From positions 13,428 to 77,427 of the forward strand of contig DIAJ01000012.1 in NCBI GenBank assembly GCA_002415785.1: 64,000 nucleotides of DNA, read 5' to 3'. The first letter of the stretch is position 1. Each line of letters opens with the position of its first letter. The DNA comes from Flavobacteriales bacterium UBA5081 (GTDB lineage: Bacteria > Bacteroidota > Bacteroidia > Flavobacteriales_E > Vicingaceae). Under the pieces are notes generated by a model. The model worked only from the letters and a program-made list of their open reading frames with translations. It was not told where the DNA came from and ran no database searches. This document shows, in pieces, positions 53,358 through 62,605 of this stretch. Position numbers and translations under genes: made by a program.

Positions 53358-54014
53358 ATGCAAGACCTAGCCGACAAAAACGCCTACAAAGTTTATCGTT
53401 GGTGGCATCCGGCTCACCTTTTTTGGATTATTAATCCGGGTTCGGTCATTAATGAGCTGCTGCTCGGTCAGCGTATCCCTAAACTATCTCTGCTGAACAA
53501 AACATCCGGAAAATCAAAATTTGAAAGTAGCTACATTCCTTGCCCTCATTGTAATCAACTGCACCAAAGCAAAAAATGGGCACCTCAAAGTAATACCGCT
53601 TTTGGAAACTGGTTTGGTTTATACTGCGATAATTGCGGAAAAACAATTCCTTGTTTATGGAGCATTTGGTCGTGGATAATAATAGTAATCACATCTCCTT
53701 TGTGGATTTGGTATAAAAAGCCACTCAAAGAAAAATGGTTAAAAAATCAGGCTAAAAAGTTTGAAGAATTAGTAATTGCAGAAATCAAAAACCCTTATGC
53801 CGGAAAAGGTTGGATAAAAGAAGGTTTGGGCTGGGCGTTTTTTATGTTCGTGTTTATGAACTTTGTATTTCCATTAATTAAGGAAGAAACAGTTACTTTA
53901 AATAAAGTACTCATCAGTATTCCGATATGGATTTTAGGTGGCTTGAGTTTTGGTTATACCATGAAGAAGTATTACAATCGCCAAATTAAAGAAAGGGAAA
54001 GTTATTTTAGATGA
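53358..54014 (+). CDS. membrane protein with zinc-ribbon-like motif, unknown function
   Basis: 218 residues. A zinc-ribbon pattern CPHCNQLHQ (Cys about 62 and 65) and YCDNCGK (Cys about 92 and 95) lies in the cytoplasmic-looking N-terminal half. Three or four membrane segments follow (about 104-118, WSWIIIVITSPLWIW; about 156-172, WAFFMFVFMNFVFPL; about 185-200). No family recognised; related proteins of unknown function occur in Bacteroidota. It follows the terminator at 53.3 kb and is probably monocistronic. Confidence 0.8.
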   Translation: MQDLADKNAYKVYRWWHPAHLFWIINPGSVINELLLGQRIPKLSLLNKTSGKSKFESSYIPCPHCNQLHQSKKWAPQSNTAFGNWFGLYCDNCGKTIPCLWSIWSWIIIVITSPLWIWYKKPLKEKWLKNQAKKFEELVIAEIKNPYAGKGWIKEGLGWAFFMFVFMNFVFPLIKEETVTLNKVLISIPIWILGGLSFGYTMKKYYNRQIKERESYFR

Positions 54015-54054
54015 GTTCATTTTTTCTAATGGAGTTAATCCTTTTTTAACTTCT

Positions 54055-54062
54055 TAACTTTG
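54055..54062 (+). promoter_or_regulatory. -7 element upstream of the HEAT-repeat gene
   Basis: TAACTTTG fits TAnnTTTG and lies 18 bp before the ATG at 54081; no convincing -33 element. Confidence 0.45.
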
Positions 54063-54080
54063 CCAAAAATTACAATTTAA

Positions 54081-54611
54081 ATGGCCGAAGATTCAAAAGA
54101 AATTAAAAGCATTTTAAAAGACCTACAAGCATCTGATGAAAAAATTGTTTTAGATGCCATACAGCGCAATCGCAAAGAAGGGAATAACAAAACCTTCGCA
54201 GCAATGCTTGAAACCTTAAAAAAGACTGATGAGCCTACTGTAGAGGCAGCCATCATAGAGTTCTTATTTGACTTAAAGGATCAGGGTAGTGTTGATGTTT
54301 TAGTGAAAGCGCTCAACAATAAAGAAATGGCTTTTTACGACAGTTTCTTAATTGCCGCTTTTTGGCAGTCTGCAATCGACGGCTCAGCGCATTTACCGCT
54401 TTTCGTAAAAAAAGCCATTGAAGGTGATTATATGGTTTGCTTAGAAGCACTTACAGTGGTCGAAAACTTCGACAGCAGCTTTAACCACGAAGAAATTGTT
54501 AACCTTGAAGCCGATTTAGAAGAAGCGATTGAAGCAGAAAAGGAAAAAGATAAGATGAATTTACTAATTAGCTTACGCAAAGTTGTAAGTGAACTACCAA
54601 GGGAGGAATAA
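54081..54611 (+). CDS. HEAT-repeat-like protein
   Basis: 176 residues, all helical, acidic, with no signal peptide. Repeated 30-residue helix pairs (e.g. MLETLKKTDEPTVEAAIIEF; DVLVKALNNKEMAFYDSFL) fit HEAT-type repeats. Such proteins act as scaffolds; the partner is unknown. Likely operon with the DUF493 gene, whose ATG at 54613 lies 1 bp after this stop, and the DUF2905 gene. Confidence 0.82.
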   Translation: MAEDSKEIKSILKDLQASDEKIVLDAIQRNRKEGNNKTFAAMLETLKKTDEPTVEAAIIEFLFDLKDQGSVDVLVKALNNKEMAFYDSFLIAAFWQSAIDGSAHLPLFVKKAIEGDYMVCLEALTVVENFDSSFNHEEIVNLEADLEEAIEAEKEKDKMNLLISLRKVVSELPREE

Positions 54612-54612
54612 T

Positions 54613-54885
54613 ATGGCAGATGACAAGTTTCAATCGCTAAAGGACAAACTCAATGAAGCCGGGAAATGGCCAAGAGTTTACTTTTTTAAATTTATTATTA
54701 AAGCAGACAATAAAAAACTCGCACAAGTAGAAGCTTTATTTGGCACTGAAGCTGAAGTAAAAATCAAACAATCTCATAAAGGGAATTACCTCAGCATTAG
54801 CGCTAAAGAATTAATGCTTGATGCAGAAAGTATTATTGAAAGATACCGTAAAGCAGAAAAAATTGAAGGACTATTATCCTTGTAA
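54613..54885 (+). CDS. DUF493 (YbeD-like) family protein
   Basis: 90 residues from the ATG at 54613 (MADDKFQSLKDKLNEAGKWP); eight upstream codons are open but lie inside the HEAT gene. The body FKFIIKADNKKLAQVEALFG (about 24-43) and KGNYLSISAKELMLDAESII match the DUF493 ferredoxin-like domain. GGGAGG (54601-54605 region) just ahead could act as ribosome binding site, unusual in this phylum. Function of the family unestablished. Confidence 0.88.
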   Translation: MADDKFQSLKDKLNEAGKWPRVYFFKFIIKADNKKLAQVEALFGTEAEVKIKQSHKGNYLSISAKELMLDAESIIERYRKAEKIEGLLSL

Positions 54886-55106
54886 TGCAAGAGAGCGGGA
54901 AATACATTATTTACATTGGAATAGGCATTATTCTAATTGGAGTGATTGTTTACTTTTTTGGTAATAAATTTTCTTTTTTTGGAAAACTTCCGGGAGACAT
55001 AAGAGTTGAAAAGGAAAACTTTAGTTTTTACATGCCCATAACGAGCATGATTTTACTTTCCATTGTTATTAGTGGAATTCTTTGGTTTATTAGGAAGTTT
55101 TTTTAG
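54885..55106 (+). CDS. DUF2905 family membrane protein
   Basis: 73 residues; the ATG shares the final A of the preceding TAA. Two membrane helices (about 7-26 and 53-71) enclose the family signature GKLPGDIRVEKENFSFYMP (33-51), which is diagnostic for DUF2905. Standard length. Third gene of the HEAT-DUF493-DUF2905 run. No function is known for the family. Confidence 0.9.
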   Translation: MQESGKYIIYIGIGIILIGVIVYFFGNKFSFFGKLPGDIRVEKENFSFYMPITSMILLSIVISGILWFIRKFF

Positions 55107-55142
55107 TCATTTCGCATTAATAATTAGTCATTATTAATTAAC

Positions 55143-55985
55143 TCATTCCTCTTCACTTACTTTTGAATCTAACGGATGTCTCAGGCCTTTCATTGATTTT
55201 ACTCTTGCGCGAATAGAGCCCACCAAAATCGGTGTTTCAATTAAAATGGGAATGCGGTTTTTATCATCGGTTACATAAACTGTCATGTCCTCACCTGCAT
55301 TAAAAATAGAACCTTCAATAAGTAAAGGTGAAAAAACAATGGTATTAAATGTACCTAATCCCTTAACTTTTATCTGCTTTCTACCTAGGTAACGAATATA
55401 ACTTCCGTGAGAAGCATTGTCGATAAAAATATTAATCGGCACTTTTTCATTGAGCTCCACATTGGCAAAGTCAATATTACGAGCATAGTAAATCATTGTC
55501 AATACATCGTGGCTACATTGCTTTAAAGGCACTGTGTCTTTTAAAAAAGGTCCATCTTCCTCTAGTTGACGAACAGTTAATGCGTAGCCGCTATTGTAAT
55601 CAAACAAGTAGTCCTCTCTGGCATAAGTACTGCCTTCGTTAACTTTTCGCTTAAATCGAAGTGGAATAAAATTATCCGGATTAGTATAAGCTTGATAATG
55701 ATCGCGCACCTTGTAAATCCAATCGTATTTACTGTAGGTTTGTCCATAGCTATCAAAATGCCAATAGGTACGTTTCCCAATTTTTGCAGAATCAACTGCA
55801 AAGTACACCTCCCCTGCTCCTACCCACATTCCGGCTAGATGATAATAAATGGTATAGTCGATTCGCTCACCAAATTGAAAAGCATTGTTTTTTAGCAAGC
55901 AATCTTGAGCTTGTAAATTGTAGCCTGTGAATAAAATGAGGCCACAAAAAAAGGAAATCAGTTGTCTATTCATTATAAAAGACAA
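55143..55985 (-). CDS. DUF3108 domain protein
   Basis: 280 residues; an alternative ATG is four codons in (55973). A signal peptide (MNRQLISFFCGLILFTGYN) is followed by GERIDYTIYYHLAGMWVGAG, RYTYWHFDSYGQT-like strands and FVPLRFKR-type segments that fit the DUF3108 beta-rich periplasmic fold. ITVYVTDDKNRIPILIETPI near the end is typical. Convergent with the DUF2905 gene. Outer-membrane or periplasmic location expected; role unknown. Confidence 0.87.
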   Translation of the reverse strand: MSFIMNRQLISFFCGLILFTGYNLQAQDCLLKNNAFQFGERIDYTIYYHLAGMWVGAGEVYFAVDSAKIGKRTYWHFDSYGQTYSKYDWIYKVRDHYQAYTNPDNFIPLRFKRKVNEGSTYAREDYLFDYNSGYALTVRQLEEDGPFLKDTVPLKQCSHDVLTMIYYARNIDFANVELNEKVPINIFIDNASHGSYIRYLGRKQIKVKGLGTFNTIVFSPLLIEGSIFNAGEDMTVYVTDDKNRIPILIETPILVGSIRARVKSMKGLRHPLDSKVSEEE

Positions 55986-56017
55986 AATAACGAAATCAAT
56001 ACTTAGTAAAACATAAG

Positions 56018-56049
56018 TTGAAAAAGATTCGTAAAATCAATTAGCTTTG
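56018..56049 (+). promoter_or_regulatory. promoter of the S4-domain gene, near-leaderless
   Basis: TTG (56018-56020), a 21-bp spacer and TAGCTTTG (56042-56049). The predicted start is at about 56054-56057, 1-4 nt before the ATG at 56058, leaving almost no leader. Confidence 0.6.
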
Positions 56050-56057
56050 CATCAATT

Positions 56058-56261
56058 ATGGAATTTAAACTAGACAACGAATACATTGAACTAATTAAAC
56101 TGCTAAAAGCATGTGGAATTGCTGAAACGGGTGGCATGGCCAAACAAATGGTAGAGGAAGGATTAGTAAAGTGTAATGGAATAGTTGAAGATCGCAAACG
56201 ATTAAAAGTAAAAAAAGGCGATCTTGTAGAGTTTGAAGGTGATCAAATACATATTGTTTAA
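56058..56261 (+). CDS. small RNA-binding S4-domain protein
   Basis: 67 residues consisting of a single S4 domain: YIELIKLLKACGIAETGGMA (8-27), QMVEEGLVKCNGIVEDRKR, LKVKKGDLVEFEGDQIHIV. Resembles the YaaA/RlbA-type stand-alone S4 proteins, thought to bind rRNA. Full length. It is 9 bp ahead of a T9SS cargo gene. Confidence 0.9.
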   Translation: MEFKLDNEYIELIKLLKACGIAETGGMAKQMVEEGLVKCNGIVEDRKRLKVKKGDLVEFEGDQIHIV

Positions 56262-56270
56262 AAATAAAAA

Positions 56271-56945
56271 ATGATGAAGAAGATATACAGTTTATTATTT
56301 GCTCTTATAACATTAAGCACACTTAATGCTCAAAATGATTTAGAAGTTAGGAGTTTTATTTCTCCGCAACTAAATTTCAACTACGATACTACTGCTCTAG
56401 TCGACATTAAAATTGAAATGAAAAACAATGGATCAAGCACTTTAATCGCCGGTGACACCATATATATTACTCTTCGCATTGCTACAAATGACACCACCAC
56501 TTTTATTGATTACAGCAAACTATTGACTGTTAATGTTCCAAATGGTTCGGTAACAGAACTACTGCTTGAAGAAGATTACCACTTTGACAAATCAAACGAT
56601 TACTCTGTTTGTGCAGGTATTGATGGAACTCATCAAATTCCAAACAACACAAGGTTTCAAAAAAGCCCGACTTGTGTAGCCTTTGTAGTTGGAGTTAATG
56701 AAATTAAAACAAAAGTTGAGAAACTTTTCTATGCTAACAATAAAATCAACTTCAGATTTAATCAAAAAGTCAATGCTCAACTTCACGTATATGACATTAG
56801 CGGAAAAGAGATTTTTAGCAGTAGAGTTAATCAAAAAGCGGGTGAGCTTGATTTTGCTGCACCCGCTTCCGGATTTTACCTTTTGCGATTAGTTGAAGAG
56901 AATGGCAACACCACTACCTCCAAGTTTATCGTTTCCAATAAATAG
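56271..56945 (+). CDS. secreted protein with T9SS sorting domain
   Basis: 224 residues (ATGs at 56271 and 56274). A signal peptide (MKKIYSLLFALITLSTLNAQ) precedes a single beta-sandwich-like domain (VDIKIEMKNNGSSTLIAGDT, about 44-63) of a CARDB-like look. The last 75 residues are a type A sorting domain without the usual PNP start: KLFYANNKINFRF, LHVYDISGKEIFSSRVNQ, GFYLLRLVEENG. Export via the T9SS is expected; binding target unknown. Confidence 0.85.
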   Translation: MMKKIYSLLFALITLSTLNAQNDLEVRSFISPQLNFNYDTTALVDIKIEMKNNGSSTLIAGDTIYITLRIATNDTTTFIDYSKLLTVNVPNGSVTELLLEEDYHFDKSNDYSVCAGIDGTHQIPNNTRFQKSPTCVAFVVGVNEIKTKVEKLFYANNKINFRFNQKVNAQLHVYDISGKEIFSSRVNQKAGELDFAAPASGFYLLRLVEENGNTTTSKFIVSNK

Positions 56946-57078
56946 AGCTAAAAAGTGCCTAAAAGTTTTTTAGATTCAAGAGACAAGAATCAAGACGTAA
57001 TAGCATTTTTTTGCTTCGCAAAAAATTATCTAATTTCTATACTCTAGTTTCTATCCAATCGCAATAGTCATTCTCAAC

Positions 57079-59493
57079 TTAAGGCAAGTAATACTTGCTC
57101 ACTTTCTTAAACTCGTCGCTACTCCATTCTTGATTGGTAACATAATCAAAAATCATTTTTTTGTACTCTTTTTGCTCGTAAAAGTGGTCGATTACACTAC
57201 CTACAGGACTACTTAAGCGTCGATTAAAACTAAAAGTTGCATTTAGCATATTGGCTAATGCTTGTTCATTTAACACATTTAATTCTTTCAATGCTCTGGC
57301 AGCATTCACTCGGCTTAAAAACTCATAAGAGTTCGATGTCAGGTCAACCAATTCATTTAGACTCTTTTCATCCTGACTATGTGCATATTTCAATTTAAGC
57401 CTGCACACTTTTACATTATTTGAGCGATCTCCATCAACACCTTCTGTTAAAGCTAAGTAATCTTCAATGTTTTGAGGGTAATAAAAAGCAAGGAGCTCAA
57501 GCGTCTTTTCAATTACCTGATAAGAAGAGTCTTGCAGCAGATTTCTGTACTTCGGCTCCAATTCGTCACTCACTCGTACTGTGTTTTCTACGATACTTTT
57601 TCTAACTTCAGAATCTTCATCCGCCAAAGCTAGCTTTGTTAACTCCAAAGCTCTTTCATCCAATTGAGGAACGATATGCTGAATAATTTCATTTTTAATT
57701 CCGTAAAAATCTTCTGCCATAAAACGGCGCAATAAATAAGCAGACTTTCCTTCAAAATCCCGATTTGTCAAAGCTACAATTGCATCGTAGCGGTCGAGCA
57801 TGTGCTCAGCACTCTCGGCTTGATTCAACAACATTTCAGTTGATTTTGAAAAGCTAACTTTTTTCATTACTTGATTATTTGGATCAAATAATACATAAGC
57901 TACTTTCTTGTTATTATCTAAGTCAAAGGACACTCTATGAAACTGCTTTTCAATAATCACTTGTTTTTTCTCAGCACTTCCATCAGTGTAATGAACTTCA
58001 AAGTAAATTGGCATTCTAAACAAGTCAACCAAGTCGTTCATCTCATGCACTTGCTCTACTAAAAACACCCCTTCATTTTCGTACTCTTCAAAACTCACTT
58101 TGTATTCAGGTTCACCACCACGATAAATCCAGTCTTCCCAAAACCAGTTGAGTGAAAGCCCTAAGCTTTCGTGAAAAGCCACCAATAAGTTCTTACTGTC
58201 AACATTACCATAGGCGTGTTTTTCTAAGTAATACTTTATCGCAGCATTAAATTGATCTCTACCGACAACGTACTTCAACATTTCCAATACAAAAGCCCCC
58301 TTCGGATAATGGCGAACTGTTCCTGCTGAGCTATGCGCCAAAGGTTTTAAGTCACTTTTTGAGGCATTTAATGATTGATCATTGTAATTTCTTCTCACCC
58401 AATCAAAATAATCTTTACCAAAAGCTTCTTTCTGATACATCATATCATAATGTGTAGCAAAACTTTCTTGCAACCAATGGTGTGCACTTGAACGAGCCGT
58501 TACCATATCCCCAAACCACTGATGCGCTAATTCGTGTGCATTTACTCGAACATAATTTCGATCTAAATAGGTGCGACTATCAACTAAGTAAAAATCTCCG
58601 AAAATAGTGGCTGTAGTGTTCTCCATTGCTCCGTACATAAAATCTTGCACCGGTATTTGGGAGTATGTTTCCCAAGGATATGATACACCGATTTCCTTTT
58701 CGAAAAAATCAAACATTCGCTTAGAGAAACGGTAAGTTGGCTCTAGCTGCTCTTTTTGATCCGGATAGTAATACAAATCCATATTTACTCCACTTTCCGA
58801 CTTACGCTGCTCTATGGCATAATCGCCAATGCCCAACATGATTAAATAAGTAGGATGAGGATGACTGATTTTATAATGCCACAGCTTTTTCCCTCCTTTT
58901 ACCTTCTTTTCTTTTAACTTCTCTCCGTTAGAAAGCACTTTGTATTTTTCATCAAACTCCACTAGTATTTCGCTAACAACTTTGTCGTTTTTCTCATCAT
59001 ACATTGGAATCCAATGACGGTTATCAATTCCCTGCCCCTGTGTCCATATTTGTTTTCTGCTTCTTCCTGTGGTGTCATCCCAACCAATAAAATAAAGCCC
59101 TTTCTTTGGCTGAGCTACATAATCAATGGTTAGAGTATGCTCAGTTTCCCATTTTAAACTTTCGGGAAAACGAATGATTAAGTCATTTTTAGTGTTCTCA
59201 AATTGAACCTCTTTGCCATTCCACAAAACAGAATTGATCTCCATATTTTTGGCGTCTAAGCGAAGCGTATCCACTTGCTTTTGCAAAACAACAAATTGAT
59301 GCTCTACATTTCCAATAACCTTTTTCTCTTCAGGCTGAAAAGACACTTCTAACTTTAAGTGTTTGAAATCTACTGAATGTTCCACGGGCACTAAGCCACC
59401 ATCTGTGTAATAAGACCTTAGTGGAACTTGTGCAAATGCAATGCTTGTTATTGAAAATAATATTGTAAAAAGTAAAGTTCTATAATTCATCAT
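57079..59493 (-). CDS. M1 family metallopeptidase (aminopeptidase N-like)
   Basis: About 804 residues from the ATG at 59493 (59490 and 59511 are also possible). It has a signal peptide (MMNYRTLLFTILFSITSIAF), so is periplasmic or surface-associated. The M1 exopeptidase motif GAMEN (in FMYGAMENTTATIF) and the zinc site HELAHQWFGD with the third ligand Glu in HHWLQESFATHYD are intact. The C-terminal third is HEAT-like helical repeats. Its start overlaps lysA's stop by 11-14 bp, suggesting one transcript with lysA and lysC, although no functional link is known. Confidence 0.93.
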   Translation of the reverse strand: MMNYRTLLFTILFSITSIAFAQVPLRSYYTDGGLVPVEHSVDFKHLKLEVSFQPEEKKVIGNVEHQFVVLQKQVDTLRLDAKNMEINSVLWNGKEVQFENTKNDLIIRFPESLKWETEHTLTIDYVAQPKKGLYFIGWDDTTGRSRKQIWTQGQGIDNRHWIPMYDEKNDKVVSEILVEFDEKYKVLSNGEKLKEKKVKGGKKLWHYKISHPHPTYLIMLGIGDYAIEQRKSESGVNMDLYYYPDQKEQLEPTYRFSKRMFDFFEKEIGVSYPWETYSQIPVQDFMYGAMENTTATIFGDFYLVDSRTYLDRNYVRVNAHELAHQWFGDMVTARSSAHHWLQESFATHYDMMYQKEAFGKDYFDWVRRNYNDQSLNASKSDLKPLAHSSAGTVRHYPKGAFVLEMLKYVVGRDQFNAAIKYYLEKHAYGNVDSKNLLVAFHESLGLSLNWFWEDWIYRGGEPEYKVSFEEYENEGVFLVEQVHEMNDLVDLFRMPIYFEVHYTDGSAEKKQVIIEKQFHRVSFDLDNNKKVAYVLFDPNNQVMKKVSFSKSTEMLLNQAESAEHMLDRYDAIVALTNRDFEGKSAYLLRRFMAEDFYGIKNEIIQHIVPQLDERALELTKLALADEDSEVRKSIVENTVRVSDELEPKYRNLLQDSSYQVIEKTLELLAFYYPQNIEDYLALTEGVDGDRSNNVKVCRLKLKYAHSQDEKSLNELVDLTSNSYEFLSRVNAARALKELNVLNEQALANMLNATFSFNRRLSSPVGSVIDHFYEQKEYKKMIFDYVTNQEWSSDEFKKVSKYYLP

Positions 59494-60646
59494 GATATAT
59501 GGTTTTTGCAAAATCTCTTAAATTGTATTGTGAGCTCATTACTTGCCCGTAAGCTCCAGCAGTTCGAATCGCCATCAAATCGCCTCTTTCGGTTTTAGGT
59601 AGCAATATGGCTTTCCCAAAACAGTCAGAGGATTCGCAGATGGGTCCAACAACATCATACTTGTATGTTGCCTCCTCATTTATTTTACTCAAGTTTTGAA
59701 TATGATGAGAAGACTGGTATAATGCCGGGCGAATCAACTCCGTCATTCCGGCATCTAAAATAGCGAAATTGGTTTTAACACCTTCCTTCACAAAAAGAAC
59801 TTTAGAAATCAGCGCGGCACATTGAGCCACCACTGCTCTTCCCAATTCAAAATGCAAACTTTGATTGGGCAGTAAATCAATAAATTGATCAAAAATAGAA
59901 AAGAAAGCGTCAAAATCTGGAATCAATTCTTCATCGGGACTCTGATAATTAACTCCTAATCCACCGCCAACATTAATGTGATCAAGGTCAATGTTTCGCT
60001 CTCTGAATTCCGACTGAAGTTCATTTACACGATTACAAAGATTCTTAAATACACTCAAGTCTCTAATTTGTGAACCAATATGAAAATGCAGTCCTTTTAA
60101 TTCAATATTTTGAAGCTTTTCCAATTGCTCAAAGAGTTCATTAAGTTCCCAATAATTAATGCCAAACTTATTCTCTTCTAGTCCTGTGGTAATATAATGA
60201 TGTGTTTTTGCATTCACATTAGGATTTAAGCGAATGGCAATAAGTGCTTTCTTTCCTGCCTTAGCAGCTAATTCATCAATTACCTGCAGCTCCGGAATTG
60301 ATTCCACATTAAAAGTAAAGATACCTGCTTCCAAAGCTGTTTGAATCTCTTCGTCGGATTTACCGACTCCGGCAAAAGCAATTTCATTGCCTTTAAAACC
60401 ATTTTTTAATGCCCACTTAATTTCGTTTCCGCTAACGGTATCAATTCCAAAACCTGATTTTTTAATTCTCTCTAAAATACGCTCGTTGGCATTGGCTTTA
60501 ATGGCATAGTGAACAACATAAGGCTTATTTTTTACGGCATTTTGAATCGCCAACAAGGTAGCATCCAAAATATCTAAATCGTAAAAATAATAGGGTGTGG
60601 CGTGAGATTTTAGCTGCTCAACTCTTTCTTTTGTAAACATTTTCAT
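59480..60646 (-). CDS. lysA: diaminopimelate decarboxylase LysA
   Basis: PLP enzyme of fold type III making L-lysine from meso-diaminopimelate. In the 388-residue product the PLP lysine is Lys50 in VVHYAIKANAN. Other family marks are IRLNPNVNAKTHHYITTG, GLHFHIGSQIRD, NVGGGLGVNY and VGPICESSDCFGK. The pair with lysC (4-bp overlap) is a lysine/DAP unit. It is somewhat shorter than the 415-residue norm, as in other Bacteroidota. Confidence 0.95.
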   Translation of the reverse strand: MKMFTKERVEQLKSHATPYYFYDLDILDATLLAIQNAVKNKPYVVHYAIKANANERILERIKKSGFGIDTVSGNEIKWALKNGFKGNEIAFAGVGKSDEEIQTALEAGIFTFNVESIPELQVIDELAAKAGKKALIAIRLNPNVNAKTHHYITTGLEENKFGINYWELNELFEQLEKLQNIELKGLHFHIGSQIRDLSVFKNLCNRVNELQSEFRERNIDLDHINVGGGLGVNYQSPDEELIPDFDAFFSIFDQFIDLLPNQSLHFELGRAVVAQCAALISKVLFVKEGVKTNFAILDAGMTELIRPALYQSSHHIQNLSKINEEATYKYDVVGPICESSDCFGKAILLPKTERGDLMAIRTAGAYGQVMSSQYNLRDFAKTIYHDEL

Positions 60647-61959
60647 TTTTCAAACAATTGATTTAATTGAGTTAAAGCAGCATTTTTATCGCTAGTATTT
60701 ACCAAAAGTGAAATATTGTGATTACTTCCTCCATAAGAAATCATTCGAATAGGCACCTCCTTCAACGTTTGAAAAACATTTAACGCTACACCTTTATCTT
60801 TCTTAATAAAATCTCCAACAACACAAATAATCGTTTGTTCCTGATCAACCTCTACTTTGCCATATTCTTCCAATTCATCCACAATTTGATCGAGATTTGT
60901 TGTATCGTCAATCGTTACAGAAACAGCCACTTCAGAAGTGGTAATCATATCAATTGATGTCTTGTACAACTCGAAAATCTCAAATACTTTTCGAAGGAAG
61001 CCATAAGCCAGTAACATTCTACCTGACTTGATTTTAATGGCGCATATCCCATCCTTTGCGGCAATCGCCTTGATGCCGGTTCCGGAGGATTCAGCGGTGA
61101 TCAAAGTTCCTTCGAGTTCAGGCGACAAAGTACTCTTTAAACGAACAGGAATATTAGCATCTTTTGCAGGAAGAATACTAGATGGATGTAATATTTTAGC
61201 TCCAAAATAAGCTAACTCAGCTGCTTCATCAAAAGATAAGTTTTTTATGGGCTTGGTTTTTTCAACTACTCTTGGATCGTTGTTGTGCATTCCGTCAATG
61301 TCAGTCCAAATTTGAACTTCATCTGCTGCTGCAGCCACACCAATTAGAGAAGCTGAATAATCGCTCCCCCCTCTTTTTAAATTATCAATTTCACCATATA
61401 CATTTCGGCAAATAAATCCTTGAGTAATGAATAAATCAATGGACTTATTTTCATTTAGCAAACGCGACAAGTTTTCTTTAATGTAAAAATGATCCGGTTC
61501 CAAATCTTTGTCGATGCGCATAAACTGCAAAGCAGGCAAAAGTTTCGACGCTTTACTCACCTCCTCCAAGTAAAGATGAAATAGCGCTGTAGACAACAAT
61601 TCCCCTTGGGCTAAAACCGCTTTTTCTTCGTGAATCGTGAATGAATCTTGCGTAAAAGTCAATAAAAAATCAAAATGAGAATCAACTAACTCCTTTCCTT
61701 TGGTCTTAAAAAAATCATCAGTAAAAAGTTCATTCACCTCTTTGTAATACTTGGCGCGAAGACCTTCAATTAAGTCTGCAGCAATACTGTTTTTCTTTTC
61801 AAACAAGTAATTGGCTATTTCCACCAAACTGTTTGTAGTACCCGACATAGCAGACAAAACAACGATTTTTCTCCCTGGAATCTCTTGCAGTAATTCAGCA
61901 ACTTTTTTCATTCGAGCCGCAGAGCCAACGGAGGTTCCTCCAAATTTCAGAATTAACAT
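60643..61959 (-). CDS. lysC: aspartate kinase
   Basis: First step of the aspartate family pathway. From the ATG at 61959 (MLILKFGGTSVGSAARMKKV) it has 438 residues; 15 upstream codons are open but not homologous. KFGGTSVG (5-12), LKRGGSDYSASLIGVAAAA, WTDIDGMHNNDPR and the AYFGAKILHPSSILPAKDAN motif are typical. Two ACT domains occupy the C-terminus (about 305-438), so feedback control is expected. Called lysC because it adjoins lysA; a monofunctional enzyme, with no homoserine dehydrogenase fused. Confidence 0.93.
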   Translation of the reverse strand: MLILKFGGTSVGSAARMKKVAELLQEIPGRKIVVLSAMSGTTNSLVEIANYLFEKKNSIAADLIEGLRAKYYKEVNELFTDDFFKTKGKELVDSHFDFLLTFTQDSFTIHEEKAVLAQGELLSTALFHLYLEEVSKASKLLPALQFMRIDKDLEPDHFYIKENLSRLLNENKSIDLFITQGFICRNVYGEIDNLKRGGSDYSASLIGVAAAADEVQIWTDIDGMHNNDPRVVEKTKPIKNLSFDEAAELAYFGAKILHPSSILPAKDANIPVRLKSTLSPELEGTLITAESSGTGIKAIAAKDGICAIKIKSGRMLLAYGFLRKVFEIFELYKTSIDMITTSEVAVSVTIDDTTNLDQIVDELEEYGKVEVDQEQTIICVVGDFIKKDKGVALNVFQTLKEVPIRMISYGGSNHNISLLVNTSDKNAALTQLNQLFEK

Positions 61960-62358
61960 GATTATGATTTTTAAGGCTGCAAAGATATGTAAAGAGAGAG
62001 GCAAGAAGAAAAACTTTAGAGTTTAGAGATAGCAAATCTCAGATGTCAAATGTCAAATGTGGAGAAAAGACCATAAAGCTAAGACTTTAGAAGTTAGATA
62101 AATTATTGATTACAGGATAATGTGTGTCGATTTGATTATAATCATTTAGAAAACAAACGAATCCGCTACCGCCTATCCGGTCAGCTTAATTAGTGTTCTA
62201 TCAAGCTTAATGAACACCTTAACTTTCTTAATGCCTTAATGTTTTGAACTCGGAACTACGAAACCACTTTTGTCACCATTTTTATAAAAAATACCGCCAA
62301 AAGTTACATCCGTTTTATTATTTATCCCGGCACCTCGTACCAGGCTATTAGCTTTCGC

Positions 62359-62369
62359 CCCTTTCAGGG
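62359..62369. repeat. REP-like hairpin CCCTttcAGGG
   Basis: The sequence CGCCCCTTTCAGGGTC, read on the other strand, resembles the palindrome at 51292-51304 (GCCCTGAAAGGGCGAC), suggesting a dispersed family related to the RAYT at 51.4 kb. Confidence 0.6.
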
Positions 62370-62574
62370 TCTTTATAAATTAAAAATATGAAAATTGAAA
62401 CATGAATCAAATCTTTAGTTTCGCAAAAAATGAATGAAGAATATTTAATTTCTGCTTTTAAAATGGTCAACGTTATTTAGGCATTAACAATTAACATCTT
62501 GGTTCTTGATTCTTGCCTCTTGCTTCTCATAAACCCATTTAGAAAATATAACAAAGAAAACAGCTGTAATTCCT

Positions 62575-62582
62575 TACTTTTG
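62575..62582 (+). promoter_or_regulatory. -7 element of gldF
   Basis: TACTTTTG fits TAnnTTTG, 23 bp before the ATG at 62606; no obvious -33 TTTG. Confidence 0.5.
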
Positions 62583-62605
62583 TTGACCTCAAAAATTTGG
62601 GCAAA

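Larger units (their letters stand above)
61960..62605. other. gene-free gap with decayed repeats
   Basis: No credible gene. Contains tandem GTCAAATGTCAAATG (near 62045), a segment CTTAATGCCTTAATG-ACCACTTTTGTCACCA (62221-62280) related to repeats at 44.4 and 44.65 kb, a REP-like hairpin (62359-62369) and the gldF -7 element. Confidence 0.75.

Noticed and set aside
54589..55106. Two small overlapping genes as a toxin-antitoxin pair
   Set aside because: The products match DUF493 and DUF2905, neither of which is a toxin or antitoxin family.
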